Below, piece by piece: positions 22,942 through 34,124 of a stretch of 64,000 bases of DNA. The stretch comes from Bugulina stolonifera (Eukaryota; Bryozoa; Gymnolaemata; Cheilostomatida; Bugulidae). The notes under the pieces were generated by a model. The model was not told where the DNA came from and searched no databases. It saw only the letters and a program-made list of their open reading frames with translations. The stretch's first letter is position 1, and each line of letters begins with the position of its first letter. Made by a program: the position numbers and the translations under genes. The stretch covers positions 2,885,001 through 2,949,000 of the forward strand of contig OW285196.1 of assembly GCA_935421135.1 (NCBI GenBank), given 5' to 3'.

Positions 22942-23781
22942 TCATATTTCAAAGCTAGGTGTGAGGTTGACGCAAACTGATCTCACAATACTACCATTGC
23001 TGTCTTTAACTGTATATGATCTAGGGTGACTTGGAACTAGTCCTACTACTTTGCCATCTCTCCCCGTGTCTCTCACATAAACTTGCTGATCCTCTAGTAA
23101 TGGAGGTAGTTCTACTGCTCTGTGCCTTCTGTTAAACTGAGTTTGAGACTCTAAACGCTTCGTTGTTTCCTTCTCACGGGTAACTGACTCACAAGGCACC
23201 CGAGGCTCAAGTGCCGATGGCAAGCTGGGTATGGTAGTGCGAAGCTTTCTATTCATCAGAAGCTCAGCAAGGGAATGACCATTCTCTAGAGGTGAAGAGC
23301 GATAGGCCAAAAGTGCCATATAAGGATCTGCTTCCTTTTTCAGAAGCCGTTTTACTGTTTGTACAGTACGTTCTGCTAAACCGTTAGCTTGAGCATGCTT
23401 GGGTGAGCTAGTAACATGAATAAAATCATAATCAGCTGAAAATTTTCTGAACTTTTCTGAGGCGTACTGTGGACCATTGTCTGAAACCAACATTTCTGGT
23501 ATGCCATGACGGGCGAAAATACTCTTAAAACACCGAATGACAGATCGGCTGTTGAGTTCAACAGGCTTTGCTATTTCAATAAAACGAGAATAGTAATCTA
23601 CAACTACCAAAAACCATTCATTGTTTAAGTAAAACATATCACTACCTACACGTTCCCAAGGACGTTGTGGAAACTCGCACCTCATTAAAGGTTCTTTCAC
23701 TACATTTGCGTGTCTTTGGCAGACTTTGCAGTTTCGCACCATTTCAGCTATCATCTGACTCATCCTTGGCCACCACAACAT
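22942..23781 (-). pseudogene. Integrase of the gypsy element
   Basis: A 279-aa open stretch has the end of the zinc-binding domain (CKVCQRH) and a catalytic core with D in VGSDMFYL, D in LVSDNGPQY and E in LAERTVQTVKR, the DDE triad of retroviral-type integrases. A C-terminal segment with QVYVRD follows. Upstream coding to ~23,970 is present but in another frame and is reached through a TGA, so integrase cannot be made from the original polyprotein frame. Confidence 0.92.
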
Positions 23782-23972
23782 TTTGTAATTCCTAAATGGC
23801 CTTTATGTACTCTGCGAATCATCTCCATTCTAGAGGACATTGGAATGACAATTCTCCCTTCGTACACCAAAAGTTCATCTACTAATGACAATTTGGAACG
23901 GCTTTCATAAAATGGAAGTAGAACAGAGTCTTCTGCTGCTAAGTAGAATGGCCACTCTGATTTAACGAATGA

Positions 23973-25538
23973 TCAAACTCGTGCCAATACTTCATCTTCC
24001 AACTGTAACTGTTTCAGCTGGTTTAACCTGCTATCAGAAGCATTAGCTTTCAACATCTCTAGACTATAAACTTCCACCTCCTCAACAAAAGTAACATCTT
24101 GAAGGCTAGGTTTTACATTAGATCTACTGAGAGCATCAGCTACTATGTTATCTTTCCCTGCAATGTGCTCTATGACGTAACTGTATCTCATTAAGCGCAT
24201 TCTAAACCTCTGAATTCGTATGGGAAGCTTATCTAATCCTATGTCATTTAGCAAGGGCACTAAAGGCTTATGGTCGGTTTGAACTACTACCTTGAGACCA
24301 ATAATATAATCTTTAAACTTTTCTAATGCCCATACAATGCCGAGTGCCTCTTGTTCTATGGTTGCATAGCGTTTTTCTGTTTCAGTCAATGACCTAGAAG
24401 CAGCAGACACTATGAAGATTCCTGTAGGTTGTCTTTGTAGCAACACTGCACCTAGGCCGCTACGGCAAGCATCTGTTTGAATCACAGTTTGAAAAGTAGG
24501 GTTGTAGGCTGCTAATTCCACGGAGCGACAAAGTTCAGTTTTGATTTGATTAAAAGCACTCTCTTGAGAGGTGCCCCAATACCACTGCGTACCTTTACAC
24601 AGCAAAGTTCTTAAGGGGTCGCTCAAGCTCCCTAATACCGGAGTAAACTTACTAAGCTGATTTGTCATGCCAAGAAAACTGCGTACATCAGTTATGTTTT
24701 GGGGGGTTGGAAAATCCTGGATACCTTGAACCGATTCTTTACTTGGCTTAATGCCATCACCAGATATGACATGGCCAAGAAATGCTATGCTTCTACATGA
24801 AAATTCACACTTGGACTCATTCAGCGTCATACCAGCATCTGAAATACGCCTTAATACCTCACAGACACGTCTATCGTGCTCCTCTACAGACTGCCCCCAA
24901 ATACAAACATCATCCATATGTACAACCACGCCTTCCAATCCACTCAGAACCTCTGATACAATCTTAGCATATATCTCTGGACTGGATGATAAACCAAATG
25001 GGAGTCTATTGTATGCAAATCTACCAAAAGGTGTAAGGAATGTGGTAAGAAGTTTTGACTTGTCAGATAATGGTATTTGGTAAAATCCAGAGTTAGCATC
25101 CAACTATGTAAATATTTTGCCATTGCCCAGTTTTGCTAAACTTGCTTCAACATGAGACATCGGATACACCTCTCTACGAACTACTTTATTTAATTGTGTA
25201 TAATCGACACACACACGCACTCGGCCATTTGCTTTGGGAACAACCACCATAGGAGATACCCAATCAGTTGGTTGCTGTACTTCAAAGATAACACCTTCAT
25301 CTACCATGGCTTGGAGCTCTGTTTTAACTTTGCTAAGCAAGGGATAGGCAACTGAACGCGGAGTATAGATAGCATATGGAGGACTATTGTCTTGCTTGAT
25401 CTGAATGTCAACCTCACGATGCATTTTCCCTAAGCCCTTAAAAAGTGCACTGAATTCTTGTTTAAAAAACTTACTACTTTTGTCACCAATATTTATGTCC
25501 AATGAGTCTGTTACACATAACTTTATAAGACCTGACAC
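23973..25538 (-). pseudogene. Reverse transcriptase / RNase H of the gypsy element (interrupted by TAG)
   Basis: The RT begins in the frame 25,538-25,104 (WVSPMVVVPKANGRVRVCVD; LNKVVRREVYPM). It meets a TAG at about 25,101 and continues in the same frame to 23,973 (LPFGLSSSPEIY; the catalytic HMDD; FLGHVISGDGI). RNase H follows with QTDACRSGLGAVL, YATIEQEALGIVWAL, TDHKPL and GKDNIVADALSR. The stop falls just ahead of the LDANSGF motif. Two conserved Asp of HMDD are present, although the first residue of the usual YxDD box is His. Confidence 0.93.
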
Positions 25539-26631
25539 ATGCTGTCCTACCTAAAAGGGCTTTAGTGCCATCAACTACATAGAACCTTTCAAAAATGCTA
25601 TTTCTACCTACAATGATGTTGGACTTAAAATAGCCATGTACAGTAAGTTGGGTACCACTAGCTTGACATAAATGTTTATCAGTTGGATATAAAGACATCT
25701 TATTACAAAAGCTCTTAGGAATAACCGACACATCTGCTCCAGAGTCCAGTTTGAAATAAATGGGTGTGTTGAGCTTACTGACACGTACCTTTTTTACCCA
25801 AGGTTCTATCTGTCCTTTGGTATCATTGACTACTCCCATAAAGTTGTGTAAGGAGTCACATTCACTGTTTTCTGCATCTGTCACTTCCTGTATGATTTTG
25901 GAGTTGCAGCACCGTGCATAGTGTCCCGGTTTATGACATTTGTTGCATCTGCTGTCTATAGCTGGGCACTTGCCCTTAGTATGTTTTCTGTATCCGCAGC
26001 GTTTGCATGGATGGCATGGAGAAGTAGCTTCTCTAGGTTTAGTTACCTCTGTTACCTTATCAGTATCTGAAACTGGAATTGATGAAGACAGTTTATTGTC
26101 ATTTAGCTCTTTGATGTTGTTGTCAACTTGTTCAAATTGCCTGGCCATGTTTACAGCAACTGCTTCAGTTAGCTTCTCAACATCCATTTTCTGCATTTCT
26201 CTACTGCATGCAATGTCTTTTATGCCAACCACTATTCGATCTCGCATTTGCTCAGTTCGGTTAGCAAACTCACATCGGTCAGCTAAATCATTTAAGATGC
26301 GTATGTACTGCTCGACTGTCTCTCCAGCTTGTTGGTCACGTCGAAAAAACTTTGCACGCTCATATATTATATACTTCCTAGGTGAAAAGTATTTGCCAAA
26401 TGCTTCTCTGACCTTTGGGTAGTCTTTACGATCATCATCGGATAAGTCTAGCCCAATAAATATGCTTTCACTCCTGCTTCCCATACAGTACAAGAAACTA
26501 TCTATTTGTAATTGTGCATCTTCATCCCATATTTTAGAAATATTTCTATACCTGTCCCAACGTCCAATCCACTCCGTCCATCTTTCAGGTTGGAAATCAA
26601 ATTCCTGCGGTGGATTAAACTTCTGAGCCAT
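25483..26631 (-). CDS. Gag-protease ORF of the gypsy element
   Basis: The 382-aa frame starts at an ATG 42 bp inside the 5' LTR. The N-terminal ~200 residues are a retrotransposon Gag-type region (FDFQPERWTEWIGRWDRY; RAKFFRRDQQAGETVEQYI). Two CCHC knuckles follow (CKRCGYRKHTKGKC and CNKCHKPGHYARCC), then an aspartic protease with LDSGADVSVIP. The frame ends shortly after ALLGR at the protease C-terminus. RT lies in a different frame and overlaps it by 56 bp, so this is either a frameshift-expressed junction or a mutation. Confidence 0.93.
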   Translation of the reverse strand: MAQKFNPPQEFDFQPERWTEWIGRWDRYRNISKIWDEDAQLQIDSFLYCMGSRSESIFIGLDLSDDDRKDYPKVREAFGKYFSPRKYIIYERAKFFRRDQQAGETVEQYIRILNDLADRCEFANRTEQMRDRIVVGIKDIACSREMQKMDVEKLTEAVAVNMARQFEQVDNNIKELNDNKLSSSIPVSDTDKVTEVTKPREATSPCHPCKRCGYRKHTKGKCPAIDSRCNKCHKPGHYARCCNSKIIQEVTDAENSECDSLHNFMGVVNDTKGQIEPWVKKVRVSKLNTPIYFKLDSGADVSVIPKSFCNKMSLYPTDKHLCQASGTQLTVHGYFKSNIIVGRNSIFERFYVVDGTKALLGRTACVRSYKVMCNRLIGHKYW

Positions 26632-26672
26632 GTTATACAGTTATTGTTGTATCTAGTTAGTACTGGCTACCA

Positions 26673-26826
26673 TGTTGTATTATACTGGTTATGGTTTATT
26701 GCATACATAACATGTCAGTCCTAAAACAGGTCTGAAGCTCAACTGAACATACAACATGCTGCTACATATGCTATGCTTGCTAGAGGATAATCTTATAGCT
26801 ATGTCAATAGCAGTAATCATACAACA
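26673..26826 (-). repeat. 5' LTR of the gypsy element
   Basis: Copy of 22,643-22,796 with three substitutions. On the minus strand it is followed at once by TGGTAGCCAGTACTAAC, the likely tRNA primer-binding site beginning with the usual TGG. Confidence 0.95.
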
Positions 26827-26831
26827 TCTAC

Positions 26832-28680
26832 CACCTTATAGTTCCAGACATAAATAAACCCAAGTTATTAATGCTAATATAACCTAGGCTAAAGTAGTTG
26901 ATTGAGATGAAATAATGTGAACATAATAAGTCATTTTCCTTGTTAAACTTAAATTTGATTGTTGAATACCTTGCTCCATAATACAGCTGCATAGCGCTTC
27001 TATGCATCAACTTGATTGTCCAATTTGAGAGGTTTCAAGAGGAAATTACAGTTTGGTACAACCTGTTCAAGTAAAATGACTTCATCTGTGCGTTATTTAA
27101 AATAAGTTGGCATGTTTAGGCCCCTTAGTGCTTATACACTGCAAGTAGCCAGCCCTAGACCAACAGTCTGGTTTAATAATAGAACAAGTTTACTTATAAT
27201 AATTCTAGAAAAGCAGTTAGATGACTATTTGATTTGTATGTGAATGCATGTACATGTGTACGTATGTAACATATTATATTTCTTGAAGGCCATCGAATAA
27301 ATCTTCAACTTGCTGATGGTTGGCGTGCCAGATGACCAAGATCTAGGCAATGTTCTCTCTCACTAATCCTGCTCTACAGAAGATATGTAGTTGAGCATTG
27401 ATCAAACCTACCTAAAGATGGCAGAATTGCTTACACCCAACTGTGGTATGTGGTTAACATAAATTCATGTGATAAGGCTGTTGCCTTCTAATATAATAGG
27501 TCTACTGATTTTAGGGCTACACTGTAGTGTTTAGGCCTAGGAGATGGGAGTGGAGCGGAGGGGCTACTCTTTGTCACATTTTTCTTGAATAGGTATTGGG
27601 ATTACTTCACTTTGTACAAATCATTGGCCACAAGTGTCGGCCGACCAATTTATTTAAATATATTGCCAATGCTGTTCTGCCTTACATTATTTTGTGGCTG
27701 CAGTGATATATGCTTGGGGTAGAGAAACTGTTGGACAGGGTATTTTGAATTTGAATAATCCTGGTAGGGTTGTTGGTATATTGCAACAATGTGTAGGCTT
27801 GGATCACTATGGATCACTGTAATTATCTAATAAAATGGTGGTGCTGAGATGGGTTCAGCTTGGCTCAAGTATCCCAGTATCTATTGTGAGATTGGTAAAA
27901 TATTGCTAGATAACCACATGTAGAAATGTGATAAACCATTTTTTCTGCTTTGTACAGTCTTTACTAAAAACCAAGACTAAGTGTGTCATACTTTCAGTAG
28001 TGATTTTTGTTGAATATTATAGTAAGCCGCTAACTTCATTTTAGAGAAGTTATTGGCCAAATTACTGCTACTGGAAGGCCCAAATTATATTACATATACA
28101 TTGCATTTTTGTGCAAAAAATTTGGAATTAAAATAATCACTTAATAATCACCTAATTACGCACAAAACTAAGTCTAAGTTTTTTCTTACTTTCTCTCTAT
28201 TTCTAACTGGAATTATGTCCAATAGCTTTGATTTATGTGTGAACTGTTGCGTGCTCTCTGCAATAGTTTAGGTTCAAAGACGTAGATTTAGAAAAAATAA
28301 ATTTTTGAAGTTACATGCACATGTATATAAAGTTAATACTGGAGTTTGAGTACATTTGCATGTGTGCTACTTGCTGTATCACAAAATTTATAACCCAAGT
28401 TCTTAGAACGGGTTTGTAATCTTACAAAATGGTTCCAAAAGCAGCACCAAAAAGGAAGTTCCTCGACCCTACTGCGCTTTGTTGAATTGATTGAACTACA
28501 TGACTTGTACATACAGAATACAGATATTGATGTGCATCTTGACATGCATCATTATCATGTATAGTCTAAGTTCCTTTATTAATAACAGATAAAATTATAG
28601 TCTATGTTGTGGCAGGCTATGCTTATTCACCACAGTATCACTGCGGTTGATAACAAGTATGATGGTTAGTATTCAGCGTG
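26832..28680. other. Intergenic DNA without recognisable gene
   Basis: AT-rich sequence with scattered stops in all frames. I found no splice-consistent exon chain, no terminal repeats and no match to the other repeat families in the window. Confidence 0.5.
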
Positions 28681-28685
28681 AAACT

Positions 28686-28765
28686 GTGCTGATCTGATAG
28701 CGCAATAGGTCGAATGCTCGACTGTCAATCTAATGCTCGTGGGTTGAATCCTGCTTCAGGACTGA
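28686..28765 (+). repeat. tRNA-like sequence (probable SINE head)
   Basis: GATAGCGCAATAGGTCGAAT resembles a pol III A box. GGGTTGAATCC, about 45 bp downstream, resembles a B box. The stems do not pair well enough for a functional tRNA. It is probably the head of a tRNA-derived SINE whose tail I cannot delimit. Confidence 0.55.
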
Positions 28766-29130
28766 TTTTTGTTCATTGGTTAGTATACGATTATATTAGC
28801 TAGGTTCACAATGCTAATCTCACCTGTAACTGTGCCATAAGATTACCGCAGGTGCAATTTTACATTCAACCATACGACAATTTTAGTGGGGTTTGTTGAT
28901 TGAAATATTGTAATGGTTTCTGTGATTTGGTGCGGTCGTCCTTAGACGACTATCGACCCAGAAATGAAGTGCCTACGAGTGGTAATAGGACTTCGCATAA
29001 CATGAAAGATCGAGCGGTCTCAGTAGCCCAAGAACTACCAAAGACGACCCATCTGGTCCCAAGTCTGACCTTCAGACTATACGTTGAAAGAGAGTGATCC
29101 GACCTAGTAGGCGGTTCGCTAAGCGAATGA

Positions 29131-29460
29131 CCTGACAAAAGGAAGTGAAAGTCTCTGTATCAAGTATAGATGTGTCTTAATTGAAAGCCAAGTGAAGACT
29201 GAGACAATGAACAGTAAAACAATGCCCTTTATATAGTATAAGGACTTCCGGCCGACGTGACGCCGGGAAAAGACGACGTGTGGTCGCCCGGAAGTTGTGC
29301 AACAAGATGGCCACCGGAAGCCCGACAGCCGACCCAAAATAGGTCGGGTTCTACAAAAGTTGCTTATGATGGTCAAATTCATGTACAAAATGAATATCAA
29401 TGGATTCTGAAAGGTCGGGCCTCTGTACATGGGTATAAAAGGCATTAAAAAGACTTAGTA
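29131..29460 (-). repeat. LTR-like repeat R2, copy 3
   Basis: Shares GTATAGATGTGTCTT, TATATAGTATAAGGACTT, CAACAAGATGG and AGGTCGGGCCT with the copies at 11.2 and 16.4 kb. On the minus strand TTTTATACCCATGTAC acts like a TATA region. It lies about 600 bp upstream of the tail-anchored gene, in opposite orientation. Bases 29,460-30,074 have no coding signal beyond the possible 5' flank of that gene. Confidence 0.5.
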
Positions 29461-30074
29461 ATAATCATGTAACTATATACAATAACATATAGTAAAGTAC
29501 AAGCAGATAGATACATGTATGTGCACACAATAATGAGTGTCAGATGTAAGATACGATTTGGCGTACCATTACAATATTTTGTTAAAGAAAATTCCAACAA
29601 AGTTCTCAAGGTTGTTACTTTTCTCCTCGTTAAATGAATAGATTGTACTGTAAGAAGTATATTTATATCTAAGTAACATTCTACTACATGGAGAATCGGT
29701 ACATAAGCAAGTGTAATGCAATGCAAGTACTTAAATGTATAATTAGTGTCATGTAGTTCGGAGACTTTGTTAGAGTTATACGTGACCATTACAGACTGTA
29801 CAAGAATGATTTTTGTACGCGTGTAAAAACTTTTTCACAACCAAAGTTTCCTGTTGCAACGATGCCATCGTTCCCCTTTCCTCTTTCAACCACACTGCCT
29901 CCTCCCCACCCTTTACATAGAGTACATAGCACTGGGCAATTACTGGGCATCATGAGAATTGAGGCAACAATAATTAGTGATTGTTAGATACTCAAAGATT
30001 TTCAGAATTCTGTGATGTCACTGTAATTTAAATGAAGCCACATCATTTCATTTTTAAGACAAAATTTAAGTAAA

Positions 30075-33000
30075 ATGGATGCTAGCCAGCCAAACCATCC
30101 AGTAATACTTTCGACTGGTTAGTCTCCCAACATTACTATTCTCATGTAATATTTGAGTAGATAAGTAGTATAGGCAGCGCAGATCAGCACTGCCTGTACT
30201 ACTTATATATTTATTCACTAACTGTTTATGCTTTACATATCAGTTATTCAAACTTCTACTTCTGAACAAAAATAATAATGCAACTCTACTGTTGGATTTT
30301 AGATGGTGGAAAAGCATATGTTGGCCGCATGCTTTACAAAATCTTGGGTCCTGTAAGTACAAAACGGGAAGAACCACGAGGTAAGCACTTTACAGTTAGA
30401 AATAGCCATTCTTTAAAAAAACTTTTAGCATAGTAGTATATTGTGAAAAGAAAGTTTAAAACCATTTGTACACTAAATCCGACATAATATCATGTAAATC
30501 TATGAAGTCGTGTTTACCTGAATAGCACGCCTACCATTTGATTACAGAATACTGGACACAGGCAGTTGTTAACTGCACAATGCTCAAAGAAAGGAAGAGA
30601 CAATGGGAGCGTAAGTTTTCATGTGCGCGTATGTAGCGTAACTAACATGCTCACTCAATCTCGTGTCTCAACTTTAAGTAGTGATACAACCACTGAGATT
30701 CAGGATATATAAACAGATGCCAGAGTTACTGTATTGTTTTGCAGAATCATGATCAATCAGAGTGCAGATATTGTCTACAGTATACAAGTGTAATAATTTA
30801 CCATGGGTGTAAGGCAAAAATCTAGAATAGTAAAACAACTAGTTGAACAGTTATACACGTACAATGTATTTTCAGAACAATACATGAGAACTACTTGCAT
30901 TGGAGAATATGAGAAAGTGGTACATTGCCTACATGTGAAGCTACAGGAAACAGCGGGCCTGGGTAAGTACATTTGTCAAGCAGTTATTCTCATGTATTAA
31001 TTCTCATTATATAGATCTACAGTCTTGTTACTAGAACCAGGTGGTAAACACATGAAATAATATGTTTTATTGTATTTAATGTGACTGTTTAATCATACAT
31101 ATTGTGAGTACATGGTACTTGTCAGCTGGTAAAGAAAGGGATGTACTAGGGGTTTGATCCTATACAAAAATATTAAGGTTAGGCCTACCCAATTCCATTT
31201 CATAGATAGAAAATTAATCTCCTTCACTGAAATTTGTATAAAATCCATATGAGTAGAGCTTTTGATTCTAATTTGGATAACATTTTGATATAAGTAATAC
31301 TAATATAGCAATAATACAAGCTAGTAATAACATTAACAGTGATTATATACATTGTATATCAATATCGTAGTAACAGGAATGGTAAAGTAGAAAGTCTTCA
31401 TTTCATAGTACTTTAGCTGGGTCTACATGTATATACATTTATTATGATCCTATAAATTTTAGATCCTGTAGAAACTTGTCAAGCGATTATGAATAAACCG
31501 ATTACCAGCGAGGTCAGCAAAATGTGGCAGGCAACCAATACAGCAGGTGTCACCGCAAACACCTGTCTGTGGAAGGCACGAGTTTTAGGTAACCTAACGT
31601 TCCGACGAAATTATATATAAATAAAATTAGTTGATGATTTATTGATTTATCATTATTGTTTGACTGATTTAGTTGTCCGCACCAGTTCAGTTTGCTTACA
31701 AGTAAAAAATGTCCTCTAAACCCACCAACGCGTGAAAAAAGCTGTACCTGTGTGAGAAATATCTAGCTGTTCGCAACGATACTTTCAAGCTTCTCCAGAA
31801 GCTATTGGTTATTGATTTACTTGATTGTTTTTCTCTTTTTGCAAAATTTCTAAGAGCATTTTTAAGAGCTAAAAGCTACCACTTTTAATGTCAATATGCT
31901 TGTTTACAATCATGACGTTCTGTTAACATTGTGATAGGAGAAATTACTATTCATTGGATATGAGAACCAAAATTACATCTCAAAACTTACCTGATGGGTT
32001 TTAAGACTGCTCTGTGGTTTCGGTGAAATATGACACTATTGCTACCCAATTGATATTATATAGTAACACTCGTATACATTATTGTACAATGTATGTGTAC
32101 ATGATTGTGCAAATGTAGGTAACCAGTAGTATAGAACAAAAGTTGGTCTCTCCAACACGTGTCAAATAACCAAAATTAATTGTTATAAATATATAAAGGA
32201 GAAAAGGCTTTACTTTTATACCCATAATACGCGAGTTTCAAGACCAACAGTCAGTTGTACTCCATAATTTGTGTCAACTATTAATAAATATGCATCGATT
32301 TATCTTCATAACTGAATTTTTGTAGGCCCAGTCAACGTCGGTCAGGTAACGGTGGAGAATGTGGAGAAAGAGTATGCCTTGGCCCAGCCAAACTTGAGGG
32401 ACATACTGCTCGGCCCATCTGTAAGTCATATTATTAGGTAACTTGAGTCGTTAATCTCCTTCATGCTACTAACTACTTGTAACTAGACAGATGAGGATAT
32501 TCTATGGTATGTTTAGAACCTACCTTTCTCACATTTACATATGATATGGAAGTAATATTATACATTTTATTTTAGCAAGATTGATGTGCTCTTTGTTTTT
32601 GTAAACCGATTGACAGCCAAGATAAACTTTTTGGTCAGCATTGAGACTTGTTAACTTCCTACGGCTGTCTTTACTTGGAAGGTTTGGGGGCAGGTGCCGC
32701 ATATCACCAAATAGTAAAGTAACATTATAAAATTAGCACCATCACTATTGCTATTCTACAGAAATTACTCCTTGTACAGGAATAAACAAGAAAGATTCAA
32801 TGTCTGCAATATTATTCTGATGAGTAGCAGGCACTATGCTAATCTATATCACACAGTTGTATATAAATATTAAACTGCTTGAATATTTCCAAACTTTGCT
32901 ACTTAGGCTACATAGGCTTCTTGGCAGCAGCTAGGTGAGAACAGCTGGTATTAAAATGGTGTGCTTTCTTAGCTGTAGTTAGAGTTCCAAACATACACAA

Positions 33001-33368
33001 CACACCGACCGTAGGATGAATAATGTAATCCTGCAAGTATTGAATGCAGGTGTGACAGAAGTGGTTTAAATAGGAATTATGTTTCCATTACATTATATTG
33101 CTCCTCTTGTTGTGACTAATACTTAAATCTACATATTATATGACTAAGGGGTGGTATAGGAAAACAATATTAATAAAACGTCTTGTAAATTGTCTTTTGC
33201 TGACACTACAGGAATTAGTTGTGATATCACAGTATCAATAATCTAGTGAATATTGAATACGTTTTACAGAGAAGCAAAAAGATACTAAAAATGGCAGCCT
33301 GGGGTATTGGTGCCACTACCACTTTGGGGGCGGCAGCTTATTTAGGCTACCGTCTGCTACGGCGGTAG
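30075..33368 (+). CDS. Unrecognised 196-aa protein with C-terminal membrane anchor (7 exons)
   Basis: Exons are 30075-30117, 30303-30380, 30548-30610, 30876-30962, 31463-31588, 32326-32420 and 33270-33368. All introns are GT-AG. The first five split codons after base 1 and the last is phase 0, and the chain reads open from ATG (MDASQPNHP) to TAG. The middle ~145 residues look soluble and helical (EYWTQAVVNC; RKRQWEQQYMRTT; ITSEVSKMWQATNTAG). The last exon encodes KKILK, a ~20-residue Ala/Gly/Thr-rich hydrophobic stretch (WGIGATTTLGAAAYLGY) and a final LLRR. That is the layout of a tail-anchored protein, with basic flanks as in mitochondrial outer-membrane or peroxisomal anchors (inference). 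I do not recognise the family. Size and tail recall Bcl-2 relatives, but no BH1 NWGR-type motif is seen. Confidence 0.82.
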
Positions 33369-34124
33369 GTGAGGTTAGTTGTTGGATTTTAATAAGGTAT
33401 TACCATTCGTACATATAATTGTTTATTACATTCTACATGCTTATGTCAACTACATAGTTGTTACTGCTCACACATACTACTTTGTACATATTTTATATAC
33501 ATGTACCGTATATGTAAGTTTAACACGTATAGTATGTTATACTGTTCAACATATTACTATAATGTACTTACAATGCAGTTTGCTCTACAGGGGATTGAGT
33601 GATGTCTGGTAATTTGTGTGTCCTGTAAACTGGTGAATTATGCAATTCCTGATGTTCTGTCCCAATGGATATTTTCTTTGTCAAGTCTAAATGTACATTG
33701 TAAGTTATATGGTTGCAATTGAATAACTCAATATGTCTTGTTATAGCATTACACATGTATGTGTGAGGTAGTCATTACTAAAGTAAAATGTGTATTAATA
33801 TACAGCATAATGTACATGTAGACTGTATGTAGGCTGCCTCACTGGTGTGTACTCCTCAGAAGGAAGTACTGAGGAGTAGTCGACATAGACTGATACTTGT
33901 CCACTCGTTTAACTTTAGTCAATTGATACTAAATGTTACAGATAACCTCTGTGTGAGAAACCTCACAGAAGACCAATTGATCAGTGTGTAGCATCATTCA
34001 CTCCACCATCATTAGTCAATAGACAGCCTAAAGATGCACTGAGAGACCCAAACTCCGTGTCCAATTGGTTAATATTCTAATAATCAGCCCCGATACTATC
34101 AACTTTAAAACTCAAGGCTCTCTC
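33369..34124. other. Intergenic DNA downstream of the tail-anchored gene
   Basis: AT-rich and without a recognised gene. No canonical AATAAA lies close to the stop codon, so the 3' end of the mRNA cannot be placed. Confidence 0.5.

Larger units (their letters stand above)
22643..26826 (-). mobile_element. Ty3/gypsy LTR retrotransposon, full-length but inactivated
   Basis: The 4,184-bp element is bounded by two 154-bp direct LTRs and a perfect 5-bp target duplication, TCTAC, at 22,638-22,642 and 26,827-26,831. On the minus strand the order is Gag with zinc knuckles, protease, reverse transcriptase, RNase H, integrase, which defines Ty3/gypsy. The LTRs differ at three of 154 positions, so insertion was fairly recent. 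The reading frame is nevertheless broken four times: a frame change between protease and RT near 25,540, an in-frame TAG at ~25,101, a TGA at ~23,973 and a frame change near 23,780. Confidence 0.96.

Noticed and set aside
25940..26422. 160-aa plus-strand frame
   Set aside because: Antisense shadow of the gypsy Gag-protease frame.
28686..28765. Functional tRNA gene
   Set aside because: A and B boxes are recognisable but acceptor and anticodon stems do not pair properly; better read as a SINE head.
30745..30800. Extra exon after the AG at about 30,745
   Set aside because: It breaks the reading frame. The exon at 30,876 joins in phase without it.
30075..33368. Bcl-2 family assignment for the tail-anchored protein
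   Set aside because: Length and C-terminal anchor fit, but no BH1 (NWGR-like) or BH3 motif is visible, so naming it would be unsupported.
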